The position numbers and the translations under genes are program-made. From an uncultured Eisenbergiella sp. (GTDB taxonomy: Bacteria; Bacillota; Clostridia; Lachnospirales; Lachnospiraceae): a DNA stretch of 37,470 nucleotides. Location: assembly GCA_947631815.1 (NCBI GenBank), contig CANRMT010000015.1, positions 1 to 37,470 of the forward strand, written 5' to 3'. A model generated the notes under the pieces. The model was not told the origin of the DNA. It made no database searches and saw only the letters and a list, made by a program, of their open reading frames with translations. Positions 26,318 through 35,200 of this stretch are shown piece by piece; position 1 is the stretch's first letter; every line of letters begins with the position of its first letter.

Positions 26318-26332
26318 TTGTTGTATCAACAA
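26318..26332. promoter_or_regulatory. Perfect dyad over the -10 region, candidate operator
   Basis: TTGTTG, 3 nt, CAACAA is a perfect inverted repeat overlapping the -10 box of the transporter promoter. A repressor bound here would block transcription. No regulator gene is adjacent and the sequence does not match an operator I know. Confidence 0.5.
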
Positions 26333-26357
26333 TACACCCATCAACACACCTTGTCAA
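26329..26357 (-). promoter_or_regulatory. Promoter of the amino acid ABC transporter operon
   Basis: The minus strand reads TTGACA, 17 nt, TATTGT, 43 bp after the uppP stop and 128 nt upstream of the binding-protein start. Confidence 0.75.
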
Positions 26358-26399
26358 TGGGTTATCAGAGAAAACTGCAACGATGATCCGTTCTCTCTC

Positions 26400-27242
26400 T
26401 CACGCTTTTTTCAGGAAAAGGAAATACACCAGCACCAGCGCGCCCAGCGCGATCCGATACCAGCCGAACGCCTTGAAATCGTGCCTTTTGATATAGCCCA
26501 TCAAAAACCGGATGACCAACAGGGAAACGACGAACGCCACCAGCATGCCGGTCAGAAGCAGGGCCGCCTCCATGCCCGTAAAGGAAAAGCCGAACTTCAC
26601 GATCTTCAAAAGGCTGGCCCCCAGCATCACCGGAATGGCCAGAAAGAAGGTGAATTCCGCCGCCGTCGTCCGGGAAACCCCGATCATCAGGCCGCCCAGG
26701 ATGGTCGCGCCGGAACGGGAGGTGCCGGGAAAGACCGCCGCGATGAGCTGAAACAGGCCGATGATCAGCGCGTCACGGAAGCTGAGCTTCTTCAGGCTCC
26801 GCACCCTGGCCTTTTTCCCGCGGTTGCGGTCCTCGATGAACAGAAAGCCCACGCCGAACAGGATCAGCATCACCGCCACCGTCACCGCGTTGTACAGATA
26901 TTTTTCCAGGATATCGTCGAACAGAAGTCCCACCACTGCGGCAGGAATGCACGCGGCCGCGATCTTGACCCACATCACGAAAACGTCCTGCCGGATCACG
27001 CTCTTCGCCTTTCGGCTGAAGTCAAAGGGAAAGATCTTGTTCCAGTACAGCACCACCACCGCCAGGATCGCGCCCAGCTGAATGACCACCAGGAACATCT
27101 CCCAGAATTCCTCCGACACGTTCATGTGCACGAATTCGTCCAGCAGGATCATGTGCCCCGTGCTGCTGATGGGGAGCCACTCCGTGATCCCCTCCACGAT
27201 GCCGAACAGCACTGCCTTTAAGATTTCGATGACCGTTTCCAC
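26400..27242 (-). CDS. uppP: Undecaprenyl-diphosphatase UppP (BacA)
   Basis: An integral membrane enzyme that removes a phosphate from undecaprenyl diphosphate, recycling the lipid carrier for peptidoglycan; extra copies can give bacitracin resistance. The two signature motifs are present: EGITEWLPISSTGH (residues 17-30) and PGTSRSGAT, and eight or so membrane segments fill the 280 residues. The start is GTG at 27242 with only a weak binding site. It follows the patatin-like gene by 107 bp without a clear terminator, so it could be part of that transcript. Confidence 0.95.
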   Translation of the reverse strand: METVIEILKAVLFGIVEGITEWLPISSTGHMILLDEFVHMNVSEEFWEMFLVVIQLGAILAVVVLYWNKIFPFDFSRKAKSVIRQDVFVMWVKIAAACIPAAVVGLLFDDILEKYLYNAVTVAVMLILFGVGFLFIEDRNRGKKARVRSLKKLSFRDALIIGLFQLIAAVFPGTSRSGATILGGLMIGVSRTTAAEFTFFLAIPVMLGASLLKIVKFGFSFTGMEAALLLTGMLVAFVVSLLVIRFLMGYIKRHDFKAFGWYRIALGALVLVYFLFLKKA

Positions 27243-27349
27243 GCCTTATTTTTCTCCCCGTTCTTTTTTCTTTTCCGGCCTTTGCCATTCAGGCCGGTTC
27301 TCATATCCGGACTTCATCGCCCGGCTGACTTTCGCGCCCGAGCCGGTTC

Positions 27350-28204
27350 TTACGGCCTCTCCAGATAGGACAGCAGCGCTTCATAGCAGTCCGCCGCGTC
27401 CGCATAGCCCTCTTCATAGAGGGCGCGCAGCTTGCTCTTATCCATTTCGATCCGCCCCACATCGCTCTTTTTCTTCGGCTGGATCAGGAACGCGCTGCCG
27501 CTTCGCACCTGCGCCTCCAGATAGTCCAGCGTCCTGTTATATTCGATATGGCGGTTTTTCATCAGCTCGTAAACCTTCGGATAGCGGGCGTAGCGCAGCC
27601 GGAACAGCCACAGCTGACCGGCAGGCTTCCTGCGGTATCCCGCCTCCTTGGTCATGATCACCACATTTTTGCGGTTCCCGTCCGTGACGGAATGCAGCAG
27701 CGGAATGGGATCGGACAGGCCGCCGTCCAGATACAGATTTGCCCCGATCCGCACATTGCGGGACACCAGCGGCAGCGAGGCCGAAGCCCGGACCGCTACG
27801 ATATCCCGGCGGATGTTCCGCAGCGGAATGTACTCCGGCAGACCGGTCTCGATATTCGTCACCACCGCATAGCCCTTGCACGGGTTCCGGTCAAAAGCAT
27901 CATAATCGTAGAGATTGCGCTCGTCCGGGATCTTCCGGTAACAGGTGTCCACATTGAACAGATCGCCCGTGGTGAGCAGACTGTAAAGGCTGCAGTAATC
28001 CCGGTCCCCCAGATAGTCCACCGACACCGCGTAGCCCCGGCCCCTCTGGCCGGACAGATAACTGCACAGCGTGCACGCGCCCGCGGATACGCCGTAGCTC
28101 TTGGCGAATTCGATCCCTTTATCCATAAAAAAGTCCAGCACGCCGGAGGTGTAGACGCCTTTCATCCCGCCGCCCTCCAGCACCAGTCCCGCCTGATATA
28201 TCAT
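27350..28204 (-). CDS. Patatin-like phospholipase/acyl hydrolase
   Basis: A 284-aa patatin-family serine hydrolase. The oxyanion loop GGGMKGVYTSG (residues 11-21), the nucleophile serine in GVSAGA (Ser40) and the catalytic aspartate in DGGLSDP (Asp160) form a complete Ser-Asp dyad. The substrate is presumably a lipid acyl ester, but that is inference. AAAGGGAGG just upstream of the ATG supports the start. It lies 45 bp after the aminotransferase and is probably co-transcribed with it, without an obvious metabolic link. It has no signal peptide, so it should be cytosolic or peripheral to the membrane. Confidence 0.92.
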   Translation of the reverse strand: MIYQAGLVLEGGGMKGVYTSGVLDFFMDKGIEFAKSYGVSAGACTLCSYLSGQRGRGYAVSVDYLGDRDYCSLYSLLTTGDLFNVDTCYRKIPDERNLYDYDAFDRNPCKGYAVVTNIETGLPEYIPLRNIRRDIVAVRASASLPLVSRNVRIGANLYLDGGLSDPIPLLHSVTDGNRKNVVIMTKEAGYRRKPAGQLWLFRLRYARYPKVYELMKNRHIEYNRTLDYLEAQVRSGSAFLIQPKKKSDVGRIEMDKSKLRALYEEGYADAADCYEALLSYLERP

Positions 28205-28249
28205 TGTATGCCTCCCTTTGCCCGCCCATGCCGGAACGGGCGTCTCAGG

Positions 28250-29443
28250 TCAACCCCTGCCGTATACTTCCTTCGCGAATCTGCGCAGAACGGGCAGGGA
28301 GCGCTCCACCTTTTCAGTGTCCACGCAGTAGGCCATCCGGAAATAGCCGGGACAGCCGAAGGTGTCCGCGGGCACCAGCACCAGATCATAGGCCAGCGCC
28401 TTCTGACAGAAGGCCACGGCATCCTCCTCCAGCGCCTTCGGGAAAATGTAAAACGTCCCTTCCGGCTTCACCACCTCGAAGCCGATGTCGGTCAGACAGT
28501 CGTAGAGCAGATTCCGGTTCTTTTCATAGATGGAAAAATCCGCCGTCTGGTCCAGCACCTTCGCCACCGCCAACTGCATCAGCGAGGTGGGACAGTTGTG
28601 CCCGATACCGCGGGAGATCTGTCCGCACATGTTCACGATCAGCGCCGCATCGGGACAGGCCGGATTCACGGCCAGATATCCGATCCGCTCGCCCGGCAGG
28701 GACAGCGCCTTGGAAAAGGAATAACAGGAGATCGTGTTCGCGTAGAATCTGGAGACATATGGCTGCTCTTTGCCGTCAAAAACGATCTCCCGATAGGGCT
28801 CGTCCGAGATCAGGAAGATATCGTGTCCGTACTCCTTCTGCTTCTCCAGGAGGATACCGGCCAGCTTTTCCAGCGTCTGTGCGGAATAGACCGCGCCCGA
28901 GGGATTGTTGGGCGTATTGATCAGGACCGCCGCCGTCTTTTCGCTGATCATTTCCTCAAAGGCCGGGAAATTGATCTGAAATCGGGCCGTATCCGCGGGC
29001 ACCACCTTCAGGACCGCGCCAGTCAGATCCACATACGGATGATATTCGGGGAAAAACGGCGCGAAGGTCAGCACCTCGTCCCCTTCTTTTGACACTGCCC
29101 GCAGGGCGTGAGCGATGGCCGCCGCCGCCGCGGAAACCGGGAAGATATGCTCCGGCCCGTAGTTCATCCCGAACCGCTCATTCAGGGACTTCGCGATGGC
29201 CTCCTTCACCGACGGGATGCCCAGCGTGGGACTGTAGCCGTGCAGCGCCATCGGATCCTCCTCCTGCAGAAGCGAGATCATCGCCTCCTTCACGCAGGCG
29301 GGCGCGGGCACGGACGGGTTGCCCAGGCTATAATCAAATACGTTCTGACTGCCGATCTGCGCGGCCCGGACGGCGGCGGCTTCCGACAGCGTCCGGATCA
29401 CGGATTTGGCGCCCAGCATATCTCTGTATTGCTGTACGATCAT
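28250..29443 (-). CDS. Class I/II PLP-dependent aminotransferase
   Basis: A fold-type I aminotransferase of 397 aa. Motifs include GYSPTLGIPSVKEAIA (residue 69 on), NTPNNPSG (176-183), SDEPYREIVFDG (213-224) and the PLP lysine in SYSFSKALSLPGERIGYL (Lys245). The specificity is not clear; AspC-like or other amino acid transamination are both possible. The ATG at 29443 has GAGAGGACTTTCC upstream; the open frame runs 33 codons further but only translates the hairpin repeats of the leader. It is the first gene behind an unusual structured 5' leader. Confidence 0.92.
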   Translation of the reverse strand: MIVQQYRDMLGAKSVIRTLSEAAAVRAAQIGSQNVFDYSLGNPSVPAPACVKEAMISLLQEEDPMALHGYSPTLGIPSVKEAIAKSLNERFGMNYGPEHIFPVSAAAAAIAHALRAVSKEGDEVLTFAPFFPEYHPYVDLTGAVLKVVPADTARFQINFPAFEEMISEKTAAVLINTPNNPSGAVYSAQTLEKLAGILLEKQKEYGHDIFLISDEPYREIVFDGKEQPYVSRFYANTISCYSFSKALSLPGERIGYLAVNPACPDAALIVNMCGQISRGIGHNCPTSLMQLAVAKVLDQTADFSIYEKNRNLLYDCLTDIGFEVVKPEGTFYIFPKALEEDAVAFCQKALAYDLVLVPADTFGCPGYFRMAYCVDTEKVERSLPVLRRFAKEVYGRG

Positions 29444-29467
29444 TTGGAAAGTCCTCTCTTCCTTTTT

Positions 29468-29645
29468 AAGTAGCGGCTTATGGAAACTTTTCAATCCGCT
29501 GCGCGGATCGAAAAGTAGCGGCCGCTGATGGAAACTTTTCAATCCGCTGTGCGGATCGAAAAGTAGCGGCCGCTGATGGAAACTTTACAATCCGCATAGC
29601 GGATTGTAAAGTAGCGGCACAGATGATGCTCGCATCATCTGTGCC
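29468..29645 (-). repeat. Four-hairpin repeat leader of the aminotransferase gene
   Basis: Three tandem units start AAGTAGCGGC at 29468, 29513 and 29561 (45, 48 and 48 bp). Each holds a 13-bp stem around ATCCGC/GCGGAT closed by CTTTxC and GxAAAG. In the unit nearest the promoter the arm reads CTTTACAATCCGC and the other arm changes to match, so its stem is perfect, while the other two units carry one A-G or C-A type mismatch. A fourth, different hairpin (GGCACAGATGATG, loop CTCG, and its exact complement; 29616-29645) follows. On the minus strand all lie between the promoter and the aminotransferase ATG. Confidence 0.92.
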
Positions 29646-29648
29646 TTC

Positions 29649-29677
29649 ATTATAATCCAGTGGGGCGGGATGTTCAA
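29649..29677 (-). promoter_or_regulatory. Promoter of the aminotransferase gene
   Basis: The minus strand reads TTGAAC, 17 nt, TATAAT. The expected start point (about 29641-29645) coincides with the first base of the outermost 13-bp hairpin, giving a leader of about 200 nt made of four stem-loops. Confidence 0.8.
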
Positions 29678-29729
29678 TTATTTTTCAGAAAAATGCCGCA
29701 GTGCAGCAACGGAAGCCCGTAAGATAGTT

Positions 29730-29969
29730 TTATAACTCCGTTTCTGACATTTCTTCATATTGCGAGCGGTAAAGAATGATATAATCGGCGACAAGATACG
29801 GACAGCAGTGATAAGTACGGCAACAAAGCTTTGTGAAAAGCTCCAGGAAACGAGACTCCTCACGAATTTTAGCAAAGGCTTCGTCCACGGACAGTCCCTC
29901 GCCGGACTTCGCTTGATCATATCCTGATCGCAATACATTATTCAGGCGTGAGCGAATCCTGACCCGCTT
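29730..29969 (-). pseudogene. Probable relic of a type II toxin-antitoxin module
   Basis: One frame encodes a stretch like the C-terminus of many RelB/ParD-type antitoxins (LRSGYDQAKSGEGLSVDEAFAKIREE), followed without a stop by a fragment like the end of a RelE/ParE toxin (YLVADYIILYR). No good start codon or ribosome binding site was found, and the remaining part is too short for either protein. An internal deletion joining the two genes would explain it. It lies at the left edge of the AT-rich restriction island. The family assignment rests on weak local similarity and could be wrong. Confidence 0.35.
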
Positions 29970-30070
29970 ATCCGCTTTGGAACAAATCGTAAGGAAACAA
30001 CTACATTCTTGTCGCGAACGCTTCACACCATACCTTAGAATAACATTGAAACTACTAATCGTTTTATGGT

Positions 30071-30117
30071 AAAAACACAAGAAAAACAGCCATGTGAGAC
30101 AAAACCTTACATGGCTG
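30071..30117 (-). terminator. Terminator of the restriction-modification operon
   Basis: A perfect 9-bp stem (CAGCCATGT/ACATGGCTG, 30087-30095 with 30109-30117) followed on the minus strand by TTTTTC and further T. It begins 9 nt after the res stop. Confidence 0.88.
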
Positions 30118-30125
30118 CCATTGTT

Positions 30126-33089
30126 TTATGCACTTATAACTTCTTCAATAATTTGTTTAACCTTTTTATTACTCAACTGAGTGTGGAAAGATACTTTGTA
30201 GCCATCCAGTGTCAACTGCCGGAAAAATATTTCAGCACACTTTATCTTTGCCTCCTCTTTGCCACGCAGCGTTGATTGGTTCTCGACCAATTTTGTTTCG
30301 ATCACAATGTTTAGTTCCTTCGTCCCATCAGCTTTCTTGACTACATACATAAAGTCAGGGCTGTAGTTTTCATCCACAATTGTCGGGATTGCGATGCTTG
30401 AACGGGGAATCTTTCCATATACTACAACTTCAGTGATGTCGGTCATGATGTTGTCTTTCTCCAGCGGAGAATCAAAAGCAATAGTATCATACAGATATTT
30501 TGCGGACGGAGTGCCGGGAATCAGCATCGTTCCGACAACACCTTGTTTAAGAAATTCCTTTGGCTGTCCGCTCTTGTATGTAAGGGCAGTCTCTGTCACT
30601 GGTTGCTGTGATTTAGAATAGCGAAATCTTGTTTGCGTATTGTTTATCTTCCAGTCTCGGAATTTTCTGACTATCTGGGCTGCGGAGTATTCATTAATGA
30701 TATCTTCTCCAATCTTTTTATTCTCTGCCAGTTTGCACATGGCAGCATGAATTGTGGTAATCGGTATGCTCGTCTGTGTACTTATCCTGCGGATAAACTC
30801 ATTATATGCAAGCGGATGATCAACTGTATATGTTACGCCACTGCCTTCATGCAGTTCCACTCTGCCTACTTCTGGGTTGACTGCAACTTTCTCTCGGCGG
30901 CTGTACACCGTTGTCCTCGCAAAGGTGTCATGTTCAGAGAGAATGCCCAGTAACGCATCAGGGATTTCGTCTTCCAATTCTCTCTCATAAAATAGATAGT
31001 ATTTCCTATTGATGGCTTCCCACAGTTCCTTTAACTCTGAATAAATCGCTTTTCGGATTTTTACGGTTCCCGTTTTTTTCTTATTTCTGTCTGTCACCTT
31101 TCCGCCCTTAACACCAGATGTAAACTCGGGATAATCTGCAAAGAAGAAGTTTCGATGCTCGGAATTAATATTCATATGCGGATCAACATATTGCTTTGTC
31201 AGCAATTCTACAAGAAGCGATGTTGAATCTGTTCCTCTTGCCTTTGCAACGCGATCCAGATCATTCGGGTCAATCTTCATCGTTTCCGGAAGTTCGCCAT
31301 TGATCTCATCCACAAGACGCTGGGCAAAGTCAGCCTCGGTAAAATCAACGATATAGTTTAATTGGAATTCCTCATTTGAGATACGATTGCCGTTTTCATC
31401 GACAGGAAGACGCAGACCACGACCAACCTCCTGCAGTTTGCTATTCTCGCTTCCACTGGAACGGAGTTTTGTAATCGTAAACACATTCGGATTATCCCAA
31501 CCCTCTTTAAGTGTCCACTTAGAGAAAAGGAAGCGCCGTACATTATATGAGCCGTCCTCGTTTTTAAAAGAAATCAGCCCCTTCTTATTACGGAGAATGT
31601 CATCTACTTCTCTTGCAATATCCTCATCAGAATCGCTGTTGTCTTGTGCAAAATACCCCGCATGACAACCGGAAATATCAGCCAAGCTTGCCTTCAGATA
31701 TTCCCGGTATTCATCCTCTTCGGAAGGTAGTGTATCAATCATTTCAGTAAGTTTTTCAGCAAGCAAACGCTCAAACATTTCTCGGAGATATGGTTCTTTT
31801 TCATCATCAGATTCACGGTAGGAAGTGATATCATCAATGAAAAACAATGCCAGTGTTTTAATCTTAAACTGTCGCCCGGAAAAATTCTGTCGTTCAGTCT
31901 CAAAATGGCGCTGGATAGCCAATTTTACCATCTGCTCCTGATAAGAGGATGAATATATATCAGTATTAAATTCTTCTCCCTGATACTTTATCTGTCCGTT
32001 GGAAAACTCAATAAAGTTCTTTCCAATTGCAGTTATGCTTATTCCTTCAAACACAGAATCTATCATGGATAGCGAGTCGCCTGCACTAAGCGTGACGGTC
32101 TTGGGAGTATCACCTTGCCTGCGCAGCTGGAAATTAGCAGAAATTTTTGCTGAAATGGAAATAATTTTTACTTTTTCCTCTTTTGCGGAGAGCGGCTCAA
32201 AATGTTCCTTTGCTACGCCCTTGATCAGATTACGATTGAAGGAATCACAAGCATTCAGTTCATAAATCAGATGATTATAGTCCTTAACGGAAACCTTATT
32301 CCGTCCACGTCCGATGGTCGTTTCCGGGAATGTTGCTCCGAAGCGGATTATCATTTGAGGCTGTAATTCTGTAGCGATTGCTTGATATGCCTTCTGGTCG
32401 CGGGCAAAGCGATGTGGTTCGTCAATGATTACCATTGGCTTTGTTGCACGCAGCGCGTCGAATGGTCTGTAGAAGCCTTCAACCAGATAATCATAATCAA
32501 AACGAGTCAGCATATTTCCGTTTGTCAGCAACTGCATATTGACAAGGAGGACGTAGATTCTATTCGCATTCTGACAGGAGCCTGTCACATAATCACGGAC
32601 AGGAGCAGGCATAGCAAGAAAACCCTTCTTCTTTGCTTTAGGGCTTTCCAGAACGCCGAGTTTGATTTCACAGTTATATCCACATGCATCGGCAAAATGA
32701 TGACGTACATACTTATCCTCGATGAACTGCTTTGTACCCGCTTTTATCGGCAATGATGGTACTGCAATAATGAATTTGTTGAATCCATACCGTTTGTGAA
32801 GTTCATAGATGGTCTGTGTATAAACATAGGTTTTTCCCGTACCTGTTTCCATTTTAATGTCGATGTTCAGATAACTGCCTGTGTCTGGGTTAGCGTTATG
32901 TCGATAATCCTCTCGTATGTCCTTTTGCAGATTTCGTATATTCTCCAAAATACGCACATCATTGTGATCAAATGTCGGATTCTGATAGGCAATTGTCGGA
33001 GGAATGATAGTAGCGCCCTCAAACACATCAGCAATGGCGTCAACGGCTTTTTGTTGATGGTCAAGACCACGTTCAAGAATAAGTTCCAC
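30126..33089 (-). CDS. res: Type III restriction enzyme, Res subunit
   Basis: An ATP-dependent translocase and nuclease subunit, 987 aa. The helicase part has Walker A ETGTGKTY (residues 81-88) and a DEPH box (223-226); later motifs include KWTLKEGWDNPNVFTI and QEVGRGLRLPVDENG. Near the end a PD-(D/E)xK nuclease site is visible (SPDFMYVV, then IVIETK). The start is GTG at 33089 with AAGGAGG exactly 7 nt upstream, 12 bp after mod ends. All the expected parts are intact, so restriction should be functional. It works only with the Mod subunit, which reads the target site. Confidence 0.93.
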   Translation of the reverse strand: MELILERGLDHQQKAVDAIADVFEGATIIPPTIAYQNPTFDHNDVRILENIRNLQKDIREDYRHNANPDTGSYLNIDIKMETGTGKTYVYTQTIYELHKRYGFNKFIIAVPSLPIKAGTKQFIEDKYVRHHFADACGYNCEIKLGVLESPKAKKKGFLAMPAPVRDYVTGSCQNANRIYVLLVNMQLLTNGNMLTRFDYDYLVEGFYRPFDALRATKPMVIIDEPHRFARDQKAYQAIATELQPQMIIRFGATFPETTIGRGRNKVSVKDYNHLIYELNACDSFNRNLIKGVAKEHFEPLSAKEEKVKIISISAKISANFQLRRQGDTPKTVTLSAGDSLSMIDSVFEGISITAIGKNFIEFSNGQIKYQGEEFNTDIYSSSYQEQMVKLAIQRHFETERQNFSGRQFKIKTLALFFIDDITSYRESDDEKEPYLREMFERLLAEKLTEMIDTLPSEEDEYREYLKASLADISGCHAGYFAQDNSDSDEDIAREVDDILRNKKGLISFKNEDGSYNVRRFLFSKWTLKEGWDNPNVFTITKLRSSGSENSKLQEVGRGLRLPVDENGNRISNEEFQLNYIVDFTEADFAQRLVDEINGELPETMKIDPNDLDRVAKARGTDSTSLLVELLTKQYVDPHMNINSEHRNFFFADYPEFTSGVKGGKVTDRNKKKTGTVKIRKAIYSELKELWEAINRKYYLFYERELEDEIPDALLGILSEHDTFARTTVYSRREKVAVNPEVGRVELHEGSGVTYTVDHPLAYNEFIRRISTQTSIPITTIHAAMCKLAENKKIGEDIINEYSAAQIVRKFRDWKINNTQTRFRYSKSQQPVTETALTYKSGQPKEFLKQGVVGTMLIPGTPSAKYLYDTIAFDSPLEKDNIMTDITEVVVYGKIPRSSIAIPTIVDENYSPDFMYVVKKADGTKELNIVIETKLVENQSTLRGKEEAKIKCAEIFFRQLTLDGYKVSFHTQLSNKKVKQIIEEVISA

Positions 33090-33101
33090 GCTGCTGCCTC
33101 C

Positions 33102-35144
33102 TTAATACCGAATGTCAAGATTGACCTTCAGATTCTTTTCTGAATCACGAAGGATCTTTACATTGGTTTTTAGATTTTCCATATTCACATAGTTAAAGCT
33201 ATATCCGAATACCACGATATTCTGCGGGTTGAAACTCCCGTCGCTGTTATAGCGGTCAATCAGTGCTTTGACTGCATCCTCCTCCATATCAGGATTAATC
33301 AGATACAGATGATTTTCACACCAATACGCAGTATAGCCTGCAAGATCAATCGTCCGACATTTATTGGTAAATGTATAGCCGTCATGAATGAGCCACGTTG
33401 TGAGAATAGTATTTGTCCCAAATAGATCATATACGGTTCTATCAGAGATAAAACCTGTGTTATCGAATTTCTGCAATTTATCCAATGTGGATTCATCAAC
33501 GGTTTTAAGAGTATAGTGCTTAAACCCTACATACCTTTCTATGTTATCAGTCGTGTGTTCCAGCAGGTGTTTTTTTACACTCAACAATCTTTCAATACCC
33601 AAATAATCGAGTGTATGCGGTCTCTTTTGTGACTCCAAAAAATTAATGTTCTTAATCAAATTGCTTTTACTCTCCCCAGAAGAATTAGGTAATTTAGCAT
33701 CTAAATCCTCTGGCAACTGGATAATAATGCAGGTCACATTCTTGTCGTTTTCAATATTGTACTCTATGGCGGCGTGCATGGTTGTAGCCGACCCGCCAAA
33801 AAAGTCTAAAACAACACCTTCAGGATTTCCGGCTAATCCCATATGAAGAACACGCTTGATTAAATCTACAGATTTAGGATAGTCAAATTCAATGTCTGGA
33901 ATTATCTTTTTTAACGTTCTCCTTGCCACATCCGAAGACAGTTCTCCTCCTTGCCAAAACGATTTAGCCTTAGAGGTTCTTTCCTCGTCATCATCCATTT
34001 CATCAAACTCATCGTCTTCAATAACAGGATTTAAGGACGGGTTCAAATAAACTCTATGTTTTATTCCCCACCGACCTTTGTTATTCTTTTCGGGATGTAA
34101 TATTTCAAGGGAAGATGCCACATGATCTTTTCCCCAACGCCATCTACCATCACTTCCGTCTCCTCGTAATGGAACGATTTTTTCATATCCATTATCAGGA
34201 GACATGGCGCATTTGTTCAATTCGGGATTATAGTATATCGGGAAATACATATTAGGACGATCTTCTCGACGATCAGGACGTCCACGTTTTCTTAAATCTC
34301 TTAAGGCATACGCATTTCCATTTTCATCGGTATACTTGTATTGGGCTTTTTGTTCTTCAGTTAAAGGTAAGCCCCCGGAAACAAATTTCTCTGCAACATA
34401 CATAAGTAGATATTCGTGAGTAGTTGCAATATTTGCACGATCATTTCTACCTTTTAAATTGTTTACAACAACGATTTGACCTGCAAAATTTTGTTCTCCA
34501 AATATATCATCACACATCAGTTTTAAGTTGCTTTGCTCGTAATCATCGATTGATATAAAAATAACGCCATCATTACTTAAAAGTTCTCGCGCAAGTTGAA
34601 GACGCGGATACATAAACATCAGCCATGCAGAATGCGATGCACTGCCTCTACTGGTAAGATCAAGTATACGGGTTGCCTGTTCTTCATCGATGCTTAGCTT
34701 TTCGACAAGATTATCGACTGTAAATCCAAAATCATCGTTATATACGAATCCGTCATTTCCCGTGTTATAGGGCGGATCAATATAGATGCATTTAACCTGT
34801 CCAGCATATGACTTGAGAAGATGCTTTAGCCCATCAAGGTTATCTCCGCTGATATACACATTCTTGCTTTCTTTATTCTCTGGTTTTGTATTATGTTCCT
34901 CGTCAGGTACGATAACTGTCTCTGTGTCCAGAGCAGCAAGCATTTTCGCATAGTTTTTTCCAAGAAAGCGCAGTTCGTAGCCCTCCTGAGACACATTTAT
35001 CTTATCTCCAAGAAATTCTTTGAAACGTACGATATCAAAGCTGCCATCCTCACGGAAGCATGATGGGAAGTTTGCTTTTAATATTTCAATCTCCTTGATA
35101 TTAGGAGCTACGCTGTCATTAGATGAAACAATGTCTCTGATCAT
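33102..35144 (-). CDS. mod: Type III DNA methyltransferase, Mod subunit
   Basis: An N6-adenine methyltransferase and specificity subunit, 680 aa. The catalytic motif DPPYNTG is at residues 123-129 and the SAM-binding motif DFFGGSATTMHAA comes much later, the beta-class order typical of type III Mod. The region between holds the target-recognition domain and decides the site, which cannot be predicted here. Low-GC codon use sets it apart from the core genes. GGAGAG precedes the ATG. It follows the XRE regulator by 56 bp and precedes res by 12 bp. No simple-sequence tract suggesting phase variation was seen. Confidence 0.94.
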   Translation of the reverse strand: MIRDIVSSNDSVAPNIKEIEILKANFPSCFREDGSFDIVRFKEFLGDKINVSQEGYELRFLGKNYAKMLAALDTETVIVPDEEHNTKPENKESKNVYISGDNLDGLKHLLKSYAGQVKCIYIDPPYNTGNDGFVYNDDFGFTVDNLVEKLSIDEEQATRILDLTSRGSASHSAWLMFMYPRLQLARELLSNDGVIFISIDDYEQSNLKLMCDDIFGEQNFAGQIVVVNNLKGRNDRANIATTHEYLLMYVAEKFVSGGLPLTEEQKAQYKYTDENGNAYALRDLRKRGRPDRREDRPNMYFPIYYNPELNKCAMSPDNGYEKIVPLRGDGSDGRWRWGKDHVASSLEILHPEKNNKGRWGIKHRVYLNPSLNPVIEDDEFDEMDDDEERTSKAKSFWQGGELSSDVARRTLKKIIPDIEFDYPKSVDLIKRVLHMGLAGNPEGVVLDFFGGSATTMHAAIEYNIENDKNVTCIIIQLPEDLDAKLPNSSGESKSNLIKNINFLESQKRPHTLDYLGIERLLSVKKHLLEHTTDNIERYVGFKHYTLKTVDESTLDKLQKFDNTGFISDRTVYDLFGTNTILTTWLIHDGYTFTNKCRTIDLAGYTAYWCENHLYLINPDMEEDAVKALIDRYNSDGSFNPQNIVVFGYSFNYVNMENLKTNVKILRDSEKNLKVNLDIRY

Positions 35145-35200
35145 TTTATTCTCTCCAATCTATTTGCTAATTAAAGTAGCGATTATAGTGAGGGTAGTAT

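Noticed and set aside
26214-26330. T-box or known amino acid riboswitch before the transporter
   Set aside because: No T-box sequence (AGGGTGG type) and no recognisable lysine, glycine, SAM or glutamine riboswitch core; only a short leader with a weak terminator.
29468-29645. CRISPR array
   Set aside because: The repeats are contiguous 45-48-bp units with internal stems and no unique spacers, and no cas genes are present.
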